Of a stretch of DNA of 64,000 nt, positions 1-8,867 are shown one piece after another. The stretch lies in contig NZ_JXOK01000050.1 in assembly GCF_000830505.1 (NCBI RefSeq), positions 42,671-106,670 on the forward strand, given 5' to 3'. Below the pieces are notes generated by a model that was not told the origin of the DNA, did not search any database, and saw only the letters and a list, made by a program, of their open reading frames with translations. The translations under genes were made by a program, and so were the position numbers. The stretch is from Vibrio mytili (GTDB taxonomy: Bacteria > Pseudomonadota > Gammaproteobacteria > Enterobacterales > Vibrionaceae). The first letter of the stretch is position 1. The number at the start of each line of letters is the position of its first letter.

Positions 1-2336
1 AGCTGGTGCGGTGTACGACGCGTTTTAATCTTGGTCGGGCGTCCATCTTCTAACACGTGGGTTAGGTGCTTAATGACCGCAGCATGACGGGTCTCATCAA
101 TGGCTTCCCCTTGCTGATCGAGAACAATGAAAGTATCGATCGCGTGTCCATCTTTACTGGTCATGATTTGCGCATCATGAACGTTGAAGTTGCGACGGTC
201 GAGCTCAGCAACAACGGTCGCAAACAGAGCCGGCTGATCTTTGCTATAAACAAACACTTCCGTACCGCCTCGCGTCGCTTTTTTGCTGATCAACACCAGT
301 GGCTTACTGGCGTCATCCATCCGTAGTAAGTGTTCACAATGCCACGCAATCTGAGTATGAGTATGACGCAGGAAGTAGTCGGCTTTAAAGCGTTGCCATA
401 GTACCTCAATCTCTCGTGCAGCGAATCCTTCTTTACGCAACATTGCGGAAGCCATTTGCTGATTGTGACGAATACGCTCACGAACATCGACTGGGTTTTC
501 CAAGCCTCGTCGAAGAGCTCGTTGAGTTGAGTAGAACAGTTCTGCTAGCAATGTACGTTTCCAGGCATTCCAAAGTTCTGGGTTTGTTGCGCAAATATCA
601 GCGACAGTTAGGCAAACGAGGTACTCAAGTGATTCTTCATCGCGCACTTTTTTAGCAAATTCTGTAATAACGTCTGGATCGTAAATATCCCGGCGCTGCG
701 CCGTTACAGACATAAGCAAGTGATGTCTAACCAGCCAGCTGACGAGTTTGGCTTCAGGTTTGGACAAGCCATGTTCTATACAGAAGTCATAAGCCTCTCC
801 TTCACCAATTACCGAGTGATCACCACCTCTGCCTTTGCCAATATCGTGAAAAATGGCCGCAATGATCAAAAGCTCTTTTTTTTGCATTCGAGGGTAAATG
901 TCACAACAAATAGGGTGCTTTTCGTGGTTTTCTGGATCACTGAAGCGGTTAATGTGCTTGAGCAATCGCATACTGTGTTCATCAACCGTATAGGCGTGGA
1001 ACAAGTCAAATTGCATCTGACCCACGATTTGGCTCCATTGCGGTAAATACGCAGCCATTACCCCCAGTCTGTGCATTAAAGTAAACGCTTTGTGTAGTGC
1101 ATTTGGGTGACGACATAACGCCATAAACTTTTCACGCGCTGCTGGTATCGTATGTAAAAACTTGTTCAGACGACGGCGAGCGGTTCTTAACTGACGTAGG
1201 GTAGGAGGGCTCACCCCTTCGATGGTTGAGTCATTGGCGATATGTATAAACATATCCAGAATGGTTTCTGGTCGAGCTTGGAATAGGGCAGGCTTACGAG
1301 CTTCAATTAATGGCCCTCTGCGTTGGAAATCGGCATCAATAATGACTGCATCGACAGTCACACCACCGTTGATGATCGCTTGATCAAACAGTTTGAGCAG
1401 CATTTTGTTTAGCTCTGCGACGCGGCGAAGAGTTCGGTAAAACTCTTTCATCATCATCTCAACGCCGCGATTGCCTTCACCAACGTAGCCCAGGTTTTCT
1501 GCGACTTGTGCCTGATGAGCAAAGGTCAGACGATTATCGTATCGACGTAACTCCATATGTAAGGCGAAACGAACACGCCAGAGAAAGTCCTGACACTCGA
1601 CTAGTTCACGGTACTCAGCATCCGTTAAAAATCCGTACTTGCTCATTTCCAGCAAAGAGGTCGCGCCAAAGTGACGGCGTGCGACCCAACTTAACGTATG
1701 GATATCACGCAGTCCCCCAGGGGTAGACTTAATGTCTGGCTCTAGGTTGTATGTTGTATCGTGATAACGAGCGTGGCGTTCCCGTTGTTCTTGAATTTTA
1801 GCTCGATAAAAGGTTTCGCTTGGCCAAAAAGAATCAGAGAGGACCACTTTTTTAAGCGCTTGATAGGTATCCTCGCTGCCACATAATAACCGAGCTTCTT
1901 GAAGGTTGGTGGCAACCGTCAAATCATCACGACCAATCTCTGCGCATTCCTTGACAGTACGAACAGCATGTCCAACTTCAAGTTTTAAATCCCACAAAAG
2001 GGTGATGAACTCGCTGATTTTTGCTTCGAGCGTCGATGGTAGTTTGTTATTCGACAATACAAGGATGTCGATGTCTGATAATGGGTGCAGCTCACCACGC
2101 CCATAACCACCGACCGCAACCAGGGAAATATTATAGATCTCATTGAAGCCAAAATGGTTCCATAGGCGAGCCAGCAGTTGATCCATGTACTTGGCTCGGG
2201 CGAGGACTAGATCCGTGACCGGCTGGTGGTTGATGAAATCTTGTATTTGATCAGAGCTGAACTTCTCGAGCTCTTGTTTAAGCTCAACAACGTTGATCTG
2301 TTCATCGGTCAACGCTAAAGGGGACTGTAGTGACAT
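1..2336 (-). CDS. glnD: Bifunctional uridylyltransferase/uridylyl-removing enzyme GlnD (3' end cut by window)
   Basis: GlnD senses glutamine and adds or removes UMP on PII proteins such as GlnB. Translating the reverse strand from ATG at 2336 gives an unbroken frame to base 1, about 778 residues. The family is about 870-890 residues, so the last ~95, within the C-terminal ACT region, lie outside the window. Visible: the nucleotidyltransferase signature GGYGRGELHPLSDID at about residues 76-90, a PII-uridylyltransferase central domain, an HD hydrolase motif FHDIGKGRGGDH near residue 500, and the first ACT domain. It follows map on the same strand, as in other gammaproteobacteria, with a terminator-like hairpin between them. 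Its substrate gene glnB is at 25.3 kb. No frameshift seen. Confidence 0.95.
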   Translation of the reverse strand, partial: MSLQSPLALTDEQINVVELKQELEKFSSDQIQDFINHQPVTDLVLARAKYMDQLLARLWNHFGFNEIYNISLVAVGGYGRGELHPLSDIDILVLSNNKLPSTLEAKISEFITLLWDLKLEVGHAVRTVKECAEIGRDDLTVATNLQEARLLCGSEDTYQALKKVVLSDSFWPSETFYRAKIQEQRERHARYHDTTYNLEPDIKSTPGGLRDIHTLSWVARRHFGATSLLEMSKYGFLTDAEYRELVECQDFLWRVRFALHMELRRYDNRLTFAHQAQVAENLGYVGEGNRGVEMMMKEFYRTLRRVAELNKMLLKLFDQAIINGGVTVDAVIIDADFQRRGPLIEARKPALFQARPETILDMFIHIANDSTIEGVSPPTLRQLRTARRRLNKFLHTIPAAREKFMALCRHPNALHKAFTLMHRLGVMAAYLPQWSQIVGQMQFDLFHAYTVDEHSMRLLKHINRFSDPENHEKHPICCDIYPRMQKKELLIIAAIFHDIGKGRGGDHSVIGEGEAYDFCIEHGLSKPEAKLVSWLVRHHLLMSVTAQRRDIYDPDVITEFAKKVRDEESLEYLVCLTVADICATNPELWNAWKRTLLAELFYSTQRALRRGLENPVDVRERIRHNQQMASAMLRKEGFAAREIEVLWQRFKADYFLRHTHTQIAWHCEHLLRMDDASKPLVLISKKATRGGTEVFVYSKDQPALFATVVAELDRRNFNVHDAQIMTSKDGHAIDTFIVLDQQGEAIDETRHAAVIKHLTHVLEDGRPTKIKTRRTPHQ

Positions 2337-2390
2337 ATTTGCTATCCGTGCAAGCGACTAATTAAAGCAATTTAACAAATCTTTGGCAGA

Positions 2391-2420
2391 TAAAAAATAT
2401 CCCCGCATGAGCGAGGATAT
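2391..2420 (-). terminator. Rho-independent terminator after map
   Basis: Read leftward, a 10-bp stem (ATATCCTCGC with GCGGGGATAT, one G-T pair) closes a TCAT loop and is followed by a run of T. It lies just after the map stop and before the glnD start, so glnD probably has its own promoter or depends on readthrough. Confidence 0.75.
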
Positions 2421-2443
2421 AAAATAGTGGGCCATCAAAACAT

Positions 2444-3322
2444 TTAGGCGTTTTTCATCAGGCGAGGGATCGTATCATCGCTACGCAGTGTGAGGACTTC
2501 ACAACCTTCTTTAGTGACCACTATCGTGTGTTCGTACTGCGCTGAGTTTTTACCGTCACCTGTGTATACCGTCCAGTCATCTTCAGCATCGACACTGCAA
2601 CCAAACTTGCCTGCGTTGATCATAGGCTCGATCGTGAAACACATGCCTTCTTTGAGTACGCGGCGATCTTTATTCTTATAGTGAACCACTTGTGGCTCTT
2701 CGTGGAATTCATCACCGATACCATGGCCGCAGAAGTCTTTCACGATTGAAAACTTGTTACGCGGGTTGTTCTTATTGTTTTCTTTGATGTACTTCTCGAT
2801 CGCTGTACCAATGTCGCCCACGGTTGAGCCAGGTTTTACTGTGCGCATACCTACGTAAAGCGCTTCTTGAGTGACCATGCACAAGCGTTTATTCGCTGGA
2901 GAAACGTCACCAACTAAGAACATTTTTGATGTGTCGCCGTGGTAGCCTTGCGGACGAATACTTAAATCTGCATTCTCATCGTTAGGGACGATAACTGTGA
3001 TATCGATGTTGATAATGTCACCATCTTTCAGTACGGCTGGTTTGGTTTGTCCATTGCTACCGATTTCATCTTTCTCAGCAGGAATACCGTGACATACGAT
3101 ATGGTTGATCGATGTACAAATAGATTTAGGAAACCCATGGTAATCAAGGGGAGCAGAATACGCGCCTTTTTCTAGAGCATATTCATGACAGATTTTGTTG
3201 AGTTCTTCTGTCGTAACGCCGACTTGGACGTGTGGCTCGATCATTTCTAGAATTTCTGCGGCAAGCTTGCCAGCGATGCGCATGCGTTCGATTTCTTCAG
3301 CGGTTTTAATCTTGATTGACAT
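2444..3322 (-). CDS. map: Type I methionine aminopeptidase
   Basis: Removes the initiator methionine from new proteins in the cytoplasm; a metal-dependent M24A peptidase. The 292-residue product starts MSIKIKTAEEIERMRIAGKL, the usual family N-terminus. It carries the active-site regions CGHGIGDEFHEEPQV (about residues 195-210) and FTIEPMINAG, with an Asp/Asp/His/Glu/Glu metal-ligand pattern. It is somewhat longer than the E. coli enzyme (264 residues), mainly through insertions. It is divergent from rpsB, the conserved map/rpsB arrangement, with about 380 bp of regulatory DNA between them. Confidence 0.95.
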   Translation of the reverse strand: MSIKIKTAEEIERMRIAGKLAAEILEMIEPHVQVGVTTEELNKICHEYALEKGAYSAPLDYHGFPKSICTSINHIVCHGIPAEKDEIGSNGQTKPAVLKDGDIINIDITVIVPNDENADLSIRPQGYHGDTSKMFLVGDVSPANKRLCMVTQEALYVGMRTVKPGSTVGDIGTAIEKYIKENNKNNPRNKFSIVKDFCGHGIGDEFHEEPQVVHYKNKDRRVLKEGMCFTIEPMINAGKFGCSVDAEDDWTVYTGDGKNSAQYEHTIVVTKEGCEVLTLRSDDTIPRLMKNA

Positions 3323-3487
3323 TGGTTTTCTCTACTTATTCGATAGCACTTATGCGTGCGAATGGCGGCATTCTAACAGACAACATGTGGTGAACCCAAG
3401 TGAGTTAAGAATATGAGTCATTCTTATTTGACTTATAGAGATTATAGGAAGTAAATATCCCTCAATTAACAAGGGTAAGAAATTATT

Positions 3488-3528
3488 TTTCTAGCCACAG
3501 TACGCTAAAATATGATATAAAGCGCGCC
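3488..3528 (+). promoter_or_regulatory. Probable rpsB promoter with GC-rich discriminator
   Basis: A TATGAT -10 hexamer at 3511-3516 is followed by TATAAAGCGCGCC. The GC-rich stretch at 3522-3528 resembles the discriminator of stringently controlled ribosomal promoters. The -35 is weak (TTTCTA at 3488-3493, 17-bp spacing). Placement is by inspection only. Confidence 0.55.
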
Positions 3529-3703
3529 GGAATAGAGGAGTGTTGTCTTCGTTCAGAGAATACTGAACGGCGAAGCATGCTTTTATCCAACAAACTTTTA
3601 TCTTTAAATCACACACATTCCGTCACATGTTCCGGGGTGCTGAGCAGAAGCTTAGTCGGAATTATGGGGGATGTGGAGGCCTAACCCCATAGAGGATTTT
3701 AAA
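3529..3703 (+). promoter_or_regulatory. rpsB 5' leader, candidate S2 autoregulatory RNA
   Basis: About 175 nt of leader precede rpsB. A hairpin with arms ATGGGG (3664-3669) and CCCCAT (3685-3690) ends immediately before the SD AGAGGA (3691-3696). A second possible stem is formed by TTCGTTCAG and CTGAACG-type sequence around 3548-3574. In gammaproteobacteria the rpsB leader is a conserved structured element through which S2 represses rpsB-tsf (established). That this sequence folds the same way is inference. Confidence 0.55.
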
Positions 3704-4432
3704 ATGGCAACTGTATCAATGCGCGATATGCTTAAAGCTGGTGTTCACTTCGGTCACCAAACTCGTTACTGGAACCCAAAAATGAAGCCATTCATCTTTG
3801 GCGCTCGTAACAAAGTTCATATCATCAACCTAGAAAAAACTGTACCAATGTTCAACGACGCTCTAGCTGAACTAGCTAAAGTTGGCGAGAAAAAAGGTAA
3901 AGTTCTATTCGTAGGTACTAAGCGCGCTGCATCTGAAGCTGTTAAAGAAGCTGCTATTGCAAGCAACCAATACTACGTTAACAACCGCTGGTTGGGCGGT
4001 ATGCTAACTAACTACAAAACTGTTCGTCAGTCTATCAAGCGTCTAAAAGAGCTAGAAGCTCAATCTCAAGACGGTACTTTTGATAAACTAACTAAGAAAG
4101 AAGCTCTAATGCGTACTCGTGAAATGGAGAAGCTAGAGAAATCTCTTGGTGGTATCAAAGATATGGGCGGCCTACCAGACGCTCTATTCGTAATTGATGC
4201 AGATCACGAACACATCGCGATTAAAGAAGCGAACAACCTAGGTATTCCAGTATACGCTGTGGTAGATACTAACTCTAACCCAGACGGCGTTGACTACATC
4301 ATCCCAGGTAACGACGACGCTATCCGCGCAGTACAGCTATACCTAAACGCTGCTGGTGCAGCGGTATCTGAAGGTCGTAACAAAGACGTAGCTGCAGTTG
4401 CTGAAAAAGACGGTTTCGTAGAAGCTGAATAA
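3704..4432 (+). CDS. rpsB: 30S ribosomal protein S2
   Basis: Structural protein of the small ribosomal subunit. I place the start at ATG 3704, giving [20 protein letters not shown], 242 residues, against 241 in E. coli. An in-frame extension back to 3671 would cover the leader hairpin and is rejected; AGAGGA lies 7 nt before 3704. The family motif [15 protein letters not shown] is intact and the C-terminus is acidic as usual. It is first in rpsB-tsf, with an attenuator-like hairpin before tsf. Codon use looks strongly biased (CTA, GTA, GCT), as expected for a highly expressed Vibrio gene. Confidence 0.97.
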   Translation: MATVSMRDMLKAGVHFGHQTRYWNPKMKPFIFGARNKVHIINLEKTVPMFNDALAELAKVGEKKGKVLFVGTKRAASEAVKEAAIASNQYYVNNRWLGGMLTNYKTVRQSIKRLKELEAQSQDGTFDKLTKKEALMRTREMEKLEKSLGGIKDMGGLPDALFVIDADHEHIAIKEANNLGIPVYAVVDTNSNPDGVDYIIPGNDDAIRAVQLYLNAAGAAVSEGRNKDVAAVAEKDGFVEAE

Positions 4433-4503
4433 TAGCGGCTCTAAGTCACACTTAGTCTACATGCAACCTTTGTGTAGCATAAACTAAGTTATAGTTAGTA
4501 ATG

Positions 4504-4533
4504 GGGGCCGACAATGTTAGGCCCCTGTTTTTT
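4504..4533 (+). terminator. Intercistronic attenuator-like hairpin, rpsB-tsf
   Basis: GGGGCC (4504-4509) pairs with GGCCCC (4520-4525), followed by TGTTTTTTA. It lies between rpsB and tsf, where a partial terminator lowers tsf expression in E. coli (known). Here the role is inferred from position and structure. Confidence 0.7.
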
Positions 4534-4564
4534 ACCTTATTTCGAATCAAACGAGGAAGACAGA

Positions 4565-5410
4565 ATGGCAACTGTAACTGCTGCTCTAGTTAAAGAACTT
4601 CGCGAGCGTACTGGCGCTGGCATGATGGAATGTAAGAAAGCGCTTGTAGAAGCAAACGCAGACATCGAACTAGCAATTGAAAACATGCGTAAATCAGGCG
4701 CAGCGAAAGCAGCTAAAAAAGCTGGTAACGTTGCAGCTGAAGGCGCAATCATCATCAAAGAAGAAAACGGCGTTGCTGTTCTTCTTGAAGTTAACTGCCA
4801 AACTGACTTCGTTGCTAAAGACGGTAACTTCACTGCTTTCGCTGAAGAAGTTGCTGTTGCAGCGCTAGCTTCAAAAGCATCAGTTGAAGAGCTACAAGCT
4901 CAATTTGAAGACACTCGCGTAGCACTAGTTGCTAAAATCGGTGAGAACATCAACATTCGTCGTGTACAGTACGTTGAAGGTACTGCTCTTGCTTCTTACC
5001 GTCACGGTGAGAAAATCGGTGTTGTTGTTGCTGGCGAAGGTGATGCAGAAACGCTTAAGCACGTTGCAATGCACGTTGCTGCTTCTAAGCCAGAGTACGT
5101 TAACCCAGAAGACGTACCAGCTGACGTAGTTGAAAAAGAGAAAGCGGTTCAAGTTGAAATCGCAATGAACGAAGGCAAGCCTGCTGAAATCGCAGAGAAG
5201 ATGGTTGTTGGCCGCATGAAGAAATTCACTGGCGAAATCTCTCTAACAGGTCAAGCGTTCATCATGGAGCCTAAGAAATCTGTTGGCGAAATGCTGAAAG
5301 AAAAAGGCGCTTCAGTTTCTACGTTCGTTCGTCTAGAAGTAGGCGAAGGTATCGAGAAGAAAGAAGAAATGAGCTTCGCTGAAGAAGTTGCTGCAGCTCA
5401 AAAAGGTTAA
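4565..5410 (+). CDS. tsf: Elongation factor Ts
   Basis: Nucleotide exchange factor that recycles EF-Tu-GDP. The start chosen is ATG 4565 ([20 protein letters not shown]), preceded by GAGGAAG, giving 281 residues (E. coli 283). An in-frame extension to 4514 would translate the attenuator and is rejected. The N-terminal UBA-like domain carries the family signature [12 protein letters not shown], and the core has the conserved CQTDFVAK segment. It is co-transcribed with rpsB. A reverse-frame open stretch over the 5' part is a codon-bias shadow. Confidence 0.97.
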   Translation: MATVTAALVKELRERTGAGMMECKKALVEANADIELAIENMRKSGAAKAAKKAGNVAAEGAIIIKEENGVAVLLEVNCQTDFVAKDGNFTAFAEEVAVAALASKASVEELQAQFEDTRVALVAKIGENINIRRVQYVEGTALASYRHGEKIGVVVAGEGDAETLKHVAMHVAASKPEYVNPEDVPADVVEKEKAVQVEIAMNEGKPAEIAEKMVVGRMKKFTGEISLTGQAFIMEPKKSVGEMLKEKGASVSTFVRLEVGEGIEKKEEMSFAEEVAAAQKG

Positions 5411-5432
5411 TCCTTAGAGATTGCATAAAGTT

Positions 5433-5462
5433 AAGACCGTAGCCAAGGCTGCGGTCTTTTTA
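5433..5462 (+). terminator. Terminator after tsf
   Basis: AAGACCG (5433-5439) pairs with CGGTCTT (5452-5458), followed by TTTAT; inner AGCC/GGCT bases extend the stem. It ends the rpsB-tsf unit before pyrH. Confidence 0.8.
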
Positions 5463-5560
5463 TGACCAATAAGTAATCGATTAACCGTGATGAATGGATT
5501 CAGCGTGACTGTGTTTATTCATGACTGTTAATCAACAACTCTCTTTGGAAGGTAAACTCC

Positions 5561-6292
5561 ATGACTACGAACCCTAAGCCAGCGTATCAACGTATTTTAT
5601 TAAAACTAAGTGGTGAAGCTCTTCAAGGTGAAGACGGTTTTGGTATCGATCCTGCGGTTCTTGACCGTATGGCGCAAGAAGTGAAAGAACTGGTTGAACT
5701 GGGTGTTCAGGTTGGTGTAGTTATCGGTGGTGGTAACTTGTTCCGTGGTGCAGGCCTTGCAGAAGCAGGTATGAACCGTGTCGTGGGTGACCATATGGGC
5801 ATGCTTGCTACGGTTATGAATGGCCTAGCTATGCGTGATGCGCTTCACCGTGCTTATGTTAATGCTCGTGTTATGTCTGCCATTCCGCTAAAAGGCGTGT
5901 GTGACGACTACAATTGGGCGGATGCGATTCGTGAGCTACGTCAAGGCCGCGTAGTTATCTTCTCTGCGGGTACTGGTAACCCATTCTTTACCACGGACTC
6001 TGCGGCATGTCTGCGTGGTATCGAAATTGAAGCAGATATCGTGCTAAAAGCAACGAAAGTTGATGGTGTATTTACTGCTGACCCAGTAGCAAACCCAGAC
6101 GCAGAACTGTATGATAAGCTATCTTACGCTGAAGTTCTGGATAAAGAGCTAAAAGTGATGGATTTGGCAGCGTTTACTCTTGCTCGAGATCATAAAATGC
6201 CTATCCGTGTATTTAACATGAATAAGCCAGGTGCATTACGCCGCGTGGTAATGGGTGAAGTTGAAGGTACGCTGATCAACGCTGACGCATAA
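5561..6292 (+). CDS. pyrH: UMP kinase
   Basis: Phosphorylates UMP to UDP with ATP, an essential step of pyrimidine nucleotide synthesis, as a cytoplasmic hexamer of the amino-acid-kinase fold. The 243-residue product has the N-terminal phosphate-binding motif LLKLSGEAL (about residues 13-21), [10 protein letters not shown] (about 54-63), and the nucleotide-site region [11 protein letters not shown]. Length matches the family (241 in E. coli). It lies between tsf and frr in the conserved order. The gap to frr is unusually long because it holds an interspersed repeat. Confidence 0.96.
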   Translation: MTTNPKPAYQRILLKLSGEALQGEDGFGIDPAVLDRMAQEVKELVELGVQVGVVIGGGNLFRGAGLAEAGMNRVVGDHMGMLATVMNGLAMRDALHRAYVNARVMSAIPLKGVCDDYNWADAIRELRQGRVVIFSAGTGNPFFTTDSAACLRGIEIEADIVLKATKVDGVFTADPVANPDAELYDKLSYAEVLDKELKVMDLAAFTLARDHKMPIRVFNMNKPGALRRVVMGEVEGTLINADA

Positions 6293-6346
6293 TACGATAC
6301 GCTGCTCAGTTATGTTGGGTGGCGTTGAGTCTTGCTCAACCCTATA

Positions 6347-6510
6347 ATACTAATCGTAGTAAATAACTGCTCATTCTAGCTTGTTAAAATACTCGATAAC
6401 TGCGTTACAATTTTGGATGATAAGTGTCACTACTTTTCCAAAATCTGTGCCTTGTTTTCAAGCATTTGTCCTACGCTATATCTGATCACTTATTTTATGG
6501 TGATTGGTAT
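6347..6510 (+). repeat. Interspersed MITE-like repeat, copy A (pyrH-frr)
   Basis: A 164-bp non-coding element with imperfect inverted ends: the left end begins ATACTAATCGTAGTAAATAA, and the right end reads, in reverse complement, ATACCAATCACCATAAAATA. Its interior (for example TTGTTAAAAT, AACTGCGTTA, GCCTTG, CCTACGC) is shared with copy B at 44109-44270 in reverse orientation. A short GTTGAG/CTCAAC hairpin lies just upstream at 6324-6340. It encodes no protein; any mobility would need a helper transposase. What it does to pyrH-frr transcription is unknown. Confidence 0.75.
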
Positions 6511-6551
6511 AAGCCTTTCTTTAGGAAAGATGACATTTTTAAGGTGAAACC

Positions 6552-7109
6552 GTGATTAACGAAATCAAAAAAGACGCGCAAGAGCGCATGGACAAAAGCG
6601 TAGAATCGCTAAAGAACAACCTTTCTAAAGTTCGTACAGGTCGTGCACACCCAAGCCTATTGTCAGGTATTTCTGTCGAGTACTACGGTGCTGCAACTCC
6701 ACTAAATCAAGTTGCAAACGTTGTTGCAGAAGATGCACGCACTCTTGCAATCACAGTTTTCGACAAAGAGCTGACGCAAAAAGTGGAAAAAGCGATCATG
6801 ATGTCAGATCTTGGTCTAAACCCAATGTCTGCTGGCACCATTATTCGTGTTCCTCTACCACCGCTAACCGAAGAACGTCGTAAAGATCTCGTTAAGATTG
6901 TACGTGGTGAAGCGGAAGGCGGTCGTGTTGCTGTGCGTAATATCCGTCGTGATGCAAACAACGATCTTAAAGCGCTGTTGAAAGACAAAGAAATTTCTGA
7001 AGATGAAGATCGTAAAGCGCAAGAAGAAATTCAAAAACTGACTGACGTTGCAGTTAAGAAGATCGACGAAGTTCTTGCTGCAAAAGAAAAAGAGTTGATG
7101 GAAGTTTAA
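6552..7109 (+). CDS. frr: Ribosome recycling factor
   Basis: Splits post-termination ribosomes together with EF-G. The 185-residue product (family 185) begins at a GTG codon at 6552, preceded by AAGGTG 7 nt upstream. It opens with [20 protein letters not shown] and has the conserved [10 protein letters not shown] segment (about residues 28-37), which contributes to the long helical arm. No ATG competes for the start. It follows repeat copy A and is ended by a strong terminator before uppS. Confidence 0.96.
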   Translation: MINEIKKDAQERMDKSVESLKNNLSKVRTGRAHPSLLSGISVEYYGAATPLNQVANVVAEDARTLAITVFDKELTQKVEKAIMMSDLGLNPMSAGTIIRVPLPPLTEERRKDLVKIVRGEAEGGRVAVRNIRRDANNDLKALLKDKEISEDEDRKAQEEIQKLTDVAVKKIDEVLAAKEKELMEV

Positions 7110-7133
7110 TACTCCCACCTACATCACTGTTGG

Positions 7134-7165
7134 AAAACGCTGTGCTCGCAGCTCAGCGTTTTTTT
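7134..7165 (+). terminator. Terminator after frr
   Basis: AACGCTG (7136-7142) pairs with CAGCGTT (7154-7160), followed by seven T. It separates frr from the uppS-cdsA group. Confidence 0.8.
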
Positions 7166-7205
7166 ATGTTAATCTGTCCAACTGATGGAACTCATTTAAC
7201 TCCCT

Positions 7206-7961
7206 ATGCAAAATTCTCAATCCTTCTCTGATTCCCTCCCTAAGCATATCGCCATCATAATGGACGGTAATGGTCGTTGGGCGAAGTCCAAAGGAAAACC
7301 TCGCGTATTTGGCCATAAAAAAGGCGTCAATGCGGTTCGCAAAACAGTAGCCGCAGCTTCAAAACTTGGTATTAAAGCCATGACGCTATTTGCTTTTAGT
7401 AGTGAGAACTGGCGTCGCCCAGAGGAAGAAGTTGGTCTTTTGATGGAACTGTTTATCTCAGTCCTGTCGAGTGAAGTAAAGAAACTACACAGAAACAACT
7501 TACAATTACGAGTCATTGGCGATACTGGCCGGTTTAGTGAGCGCTTACAAAATAAAATTTTTGAGGCAGAAAAGCTAACGGCAAACAATACTGGTATGGT
7601 GATTAACATTGCGGCCAATTATGGTGGCAAATGGGACATCACAGAAGCAGTGAAAACGCTGGCGACCAAAGCTCGTAACGGTGAAATTCGTGTAGAAGAT
7701 ATCAATGAGCAGTTAATCACTGAGCATTTGACTATGGCAGACTTACCGGAAGTGGATTTATTGATTCGCACCAGTGGTGAGTGCCGTATCAGCAATTTTA
7801 TGTTGTGGCAAATGGCTTATGCTGAAATGTACTTTACGGAAGAGTACTGGCCTGAATTTGATGAAGACAGTCTTGTTGAAGCGGTCACCTGGTTTATTAA
7901 CCGTGAACGTCGTTTTGGCTGTACTGGTGAACAAATTAAGGCACTGATGGCTGCTCAATAA
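7206..7961 (+). CDS. uppS: Undecaprenyl diphosphate synthase
   Basis: Condenses eight isopentenyl diphosphates onto farnesyl diphosphate in cis to make the C55 lipid carrier used for peptidoglycan and O-antigen. The 251-residue product has the cis-prenyltransferase signatures [11 protein letters not shown] (about residues 18-28, catalytic Asp) and [11 protein letters not shown] followed by [11 protein letters not shown] near residues 190-215. A Cys replaces the more common Gln/Glu in RTSGEC; this is seen in the sequence and its effect is unknown. It is 12 bp before cdsA and likely co-transcribed with it. Confidence 0.95.
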   Translation: MQNSQSFSDSLPKHIAIIMDGNGRWAKSKGKPRVFGHKKGVNAVRKTVAAASKLGIKAMTLFAFSSENWRRPEEEVGLLMELFISVLSSEVKKLHRNNLQLRVIGDTGRFSERLQNKIFEAEKLTANNTGMVINIAANYGGKWDITEAVKTLATKARNGEIRVEDINEQLITEHLTMADLPEVDLLIRTSGECRISNFMLWQMAYAEMYFTEEYWPEFDEDSLVEAVTWFINRERRFGCTGEQIKALMAAQ

Positions 7962-7973
7962 GGACTAGTTAGT

Positions 7974-8816
7974 TTGAAACAAAGAATAATAACGGCACTA
8001 ATTTTAGCTCCCTTGGTTATTTTAGGCATTTTTAAATTACCGCTAATGGGATTTGTTATCGCACTGACTGCGATAACGTTCATTGGGTTTTGGGAGTGGA
8101 CCCAGTTCACTGGAAGTACTTCTCGTCTTTTTGCTCTTGTCCCAGCGCTTGTGGCTACGGGACTCAGTTTCGTGTACATCTCGCCGGATGTAAATAGCCT
8201 CAATCACCTCGCGTTGCCACATTATGTGATGCTGTCTTTGGGTTTTGGCTGGTGGATAATCGCGAGCTTAATGGCGATTACCTATCCTAAAAATGCCACG
8301 GTTTGGCAGAACAGTCGGGTACTGCGACACCTATTTGGTTTTTTAACCTTGCTACCATTCCTTTGGAGCGTGATCATATTAAGAGCATCAGATATCGGCG
8401 TAGAACCTTATTATGGTGCGAAACTGGTGTTGTACGTATGTTTGTTAGTTTGGGCCGCTGACAGTGGCGCATACTTTACTGGCAAGAGTTTAGGTAAACG
8501 TAAAATGGCGCCAAATGTCAGCCCCAACAAAACCATTGAAGGCTTGGTTGGTGGTATTATTACCGCACTGATTGTGGGCTGGGGATTTGCGTGTTGGTTT
8601 GATATCCAATTTACAAGCCCTGTACATATGGTGTTTATTACGTTTGTCACCGTTGTCATTTCGGTGCTTGGCGATTTGGTCGAGAGTATGTTCAAACGCG
8701 CGTCAGGTATAAAAGACAGCAGTAACATTATCCCCGGTCATGGCGGCGTGCTCGATCGTATCGACAGTTTAACCGCAGCATTTCCAGTCTTTGCTCTTCT
8801 ATACTACGTGTTCTAA
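7974..8816 (+). CDS. cdsA: Phosphatidate cytidylyltransferase (CDP-diglyceride synthase)
   Basis: Makes CDP-diacylglycerol from phosphatidate and CTP in the inner membrane, the precursor of all phospholipids. It starts at TTG 7974 after AAGGA, giving MKQRIITALILAPLVILGIF, a hydrophobic N-terminus. The 280-residue polytopic protein (about 8 membrane segments) carries the family signature around SPNKTIEGLVGG and, near the C-terminus, VLGDLVESMFKR with KDSSNIIPGHGGVLDRIDS. It is 12 bp after uppS and upstream of dxr in the standard order. Confidence 0.95.
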   Translation: MKQRIITALILAPLVILGIFKLPLMGFVIALTAITFIGFWEWTQFTGSTSRLFALVPALVATGLSFVYISPDVNSLNHLALPHYVMLSLGFGWWIIASLMAITYPKNATVWQNSRVLRHLFGFLTLLPFLWSVIILRASDIGVEPYYGAKLVLYVCLLVWAADSGAYFTGKSLGKRKMAPNVSPNKTIEGLVGGIITALIVGWGFACWFDIQFTSPVHMVFITFVTVVISVLGDLVESMFKRASGIKDSSNIIPGHGGVLDRIDSLTAAFPVFALLYYVF

Positions 8817-8867
8817 TTTATCAGGAGCGGATTCACCGCTCCTGTGTCTTTCTAACGGTCTAACAAC

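Noticed and set aside
66..2106. Several rightward open frames of 60-110 codons over glnD
   Set aside because: They lie on the opposite strand of a continuous, well-conserved glnD frame and have no family-like sequence or SD.
4537..5152. Reverse and +1 open frames inside tsf
   Set aside because: Codon-bias shadows of a highly expressed gene; repetitive composition mirrors tsf codons.
6318..6340. Terminator after pyrH (GTTGAG/CTCAAC hairpin)
   Set aside because: Only six pairs and no T run; more likely associated with the adjacent repeat or chance.
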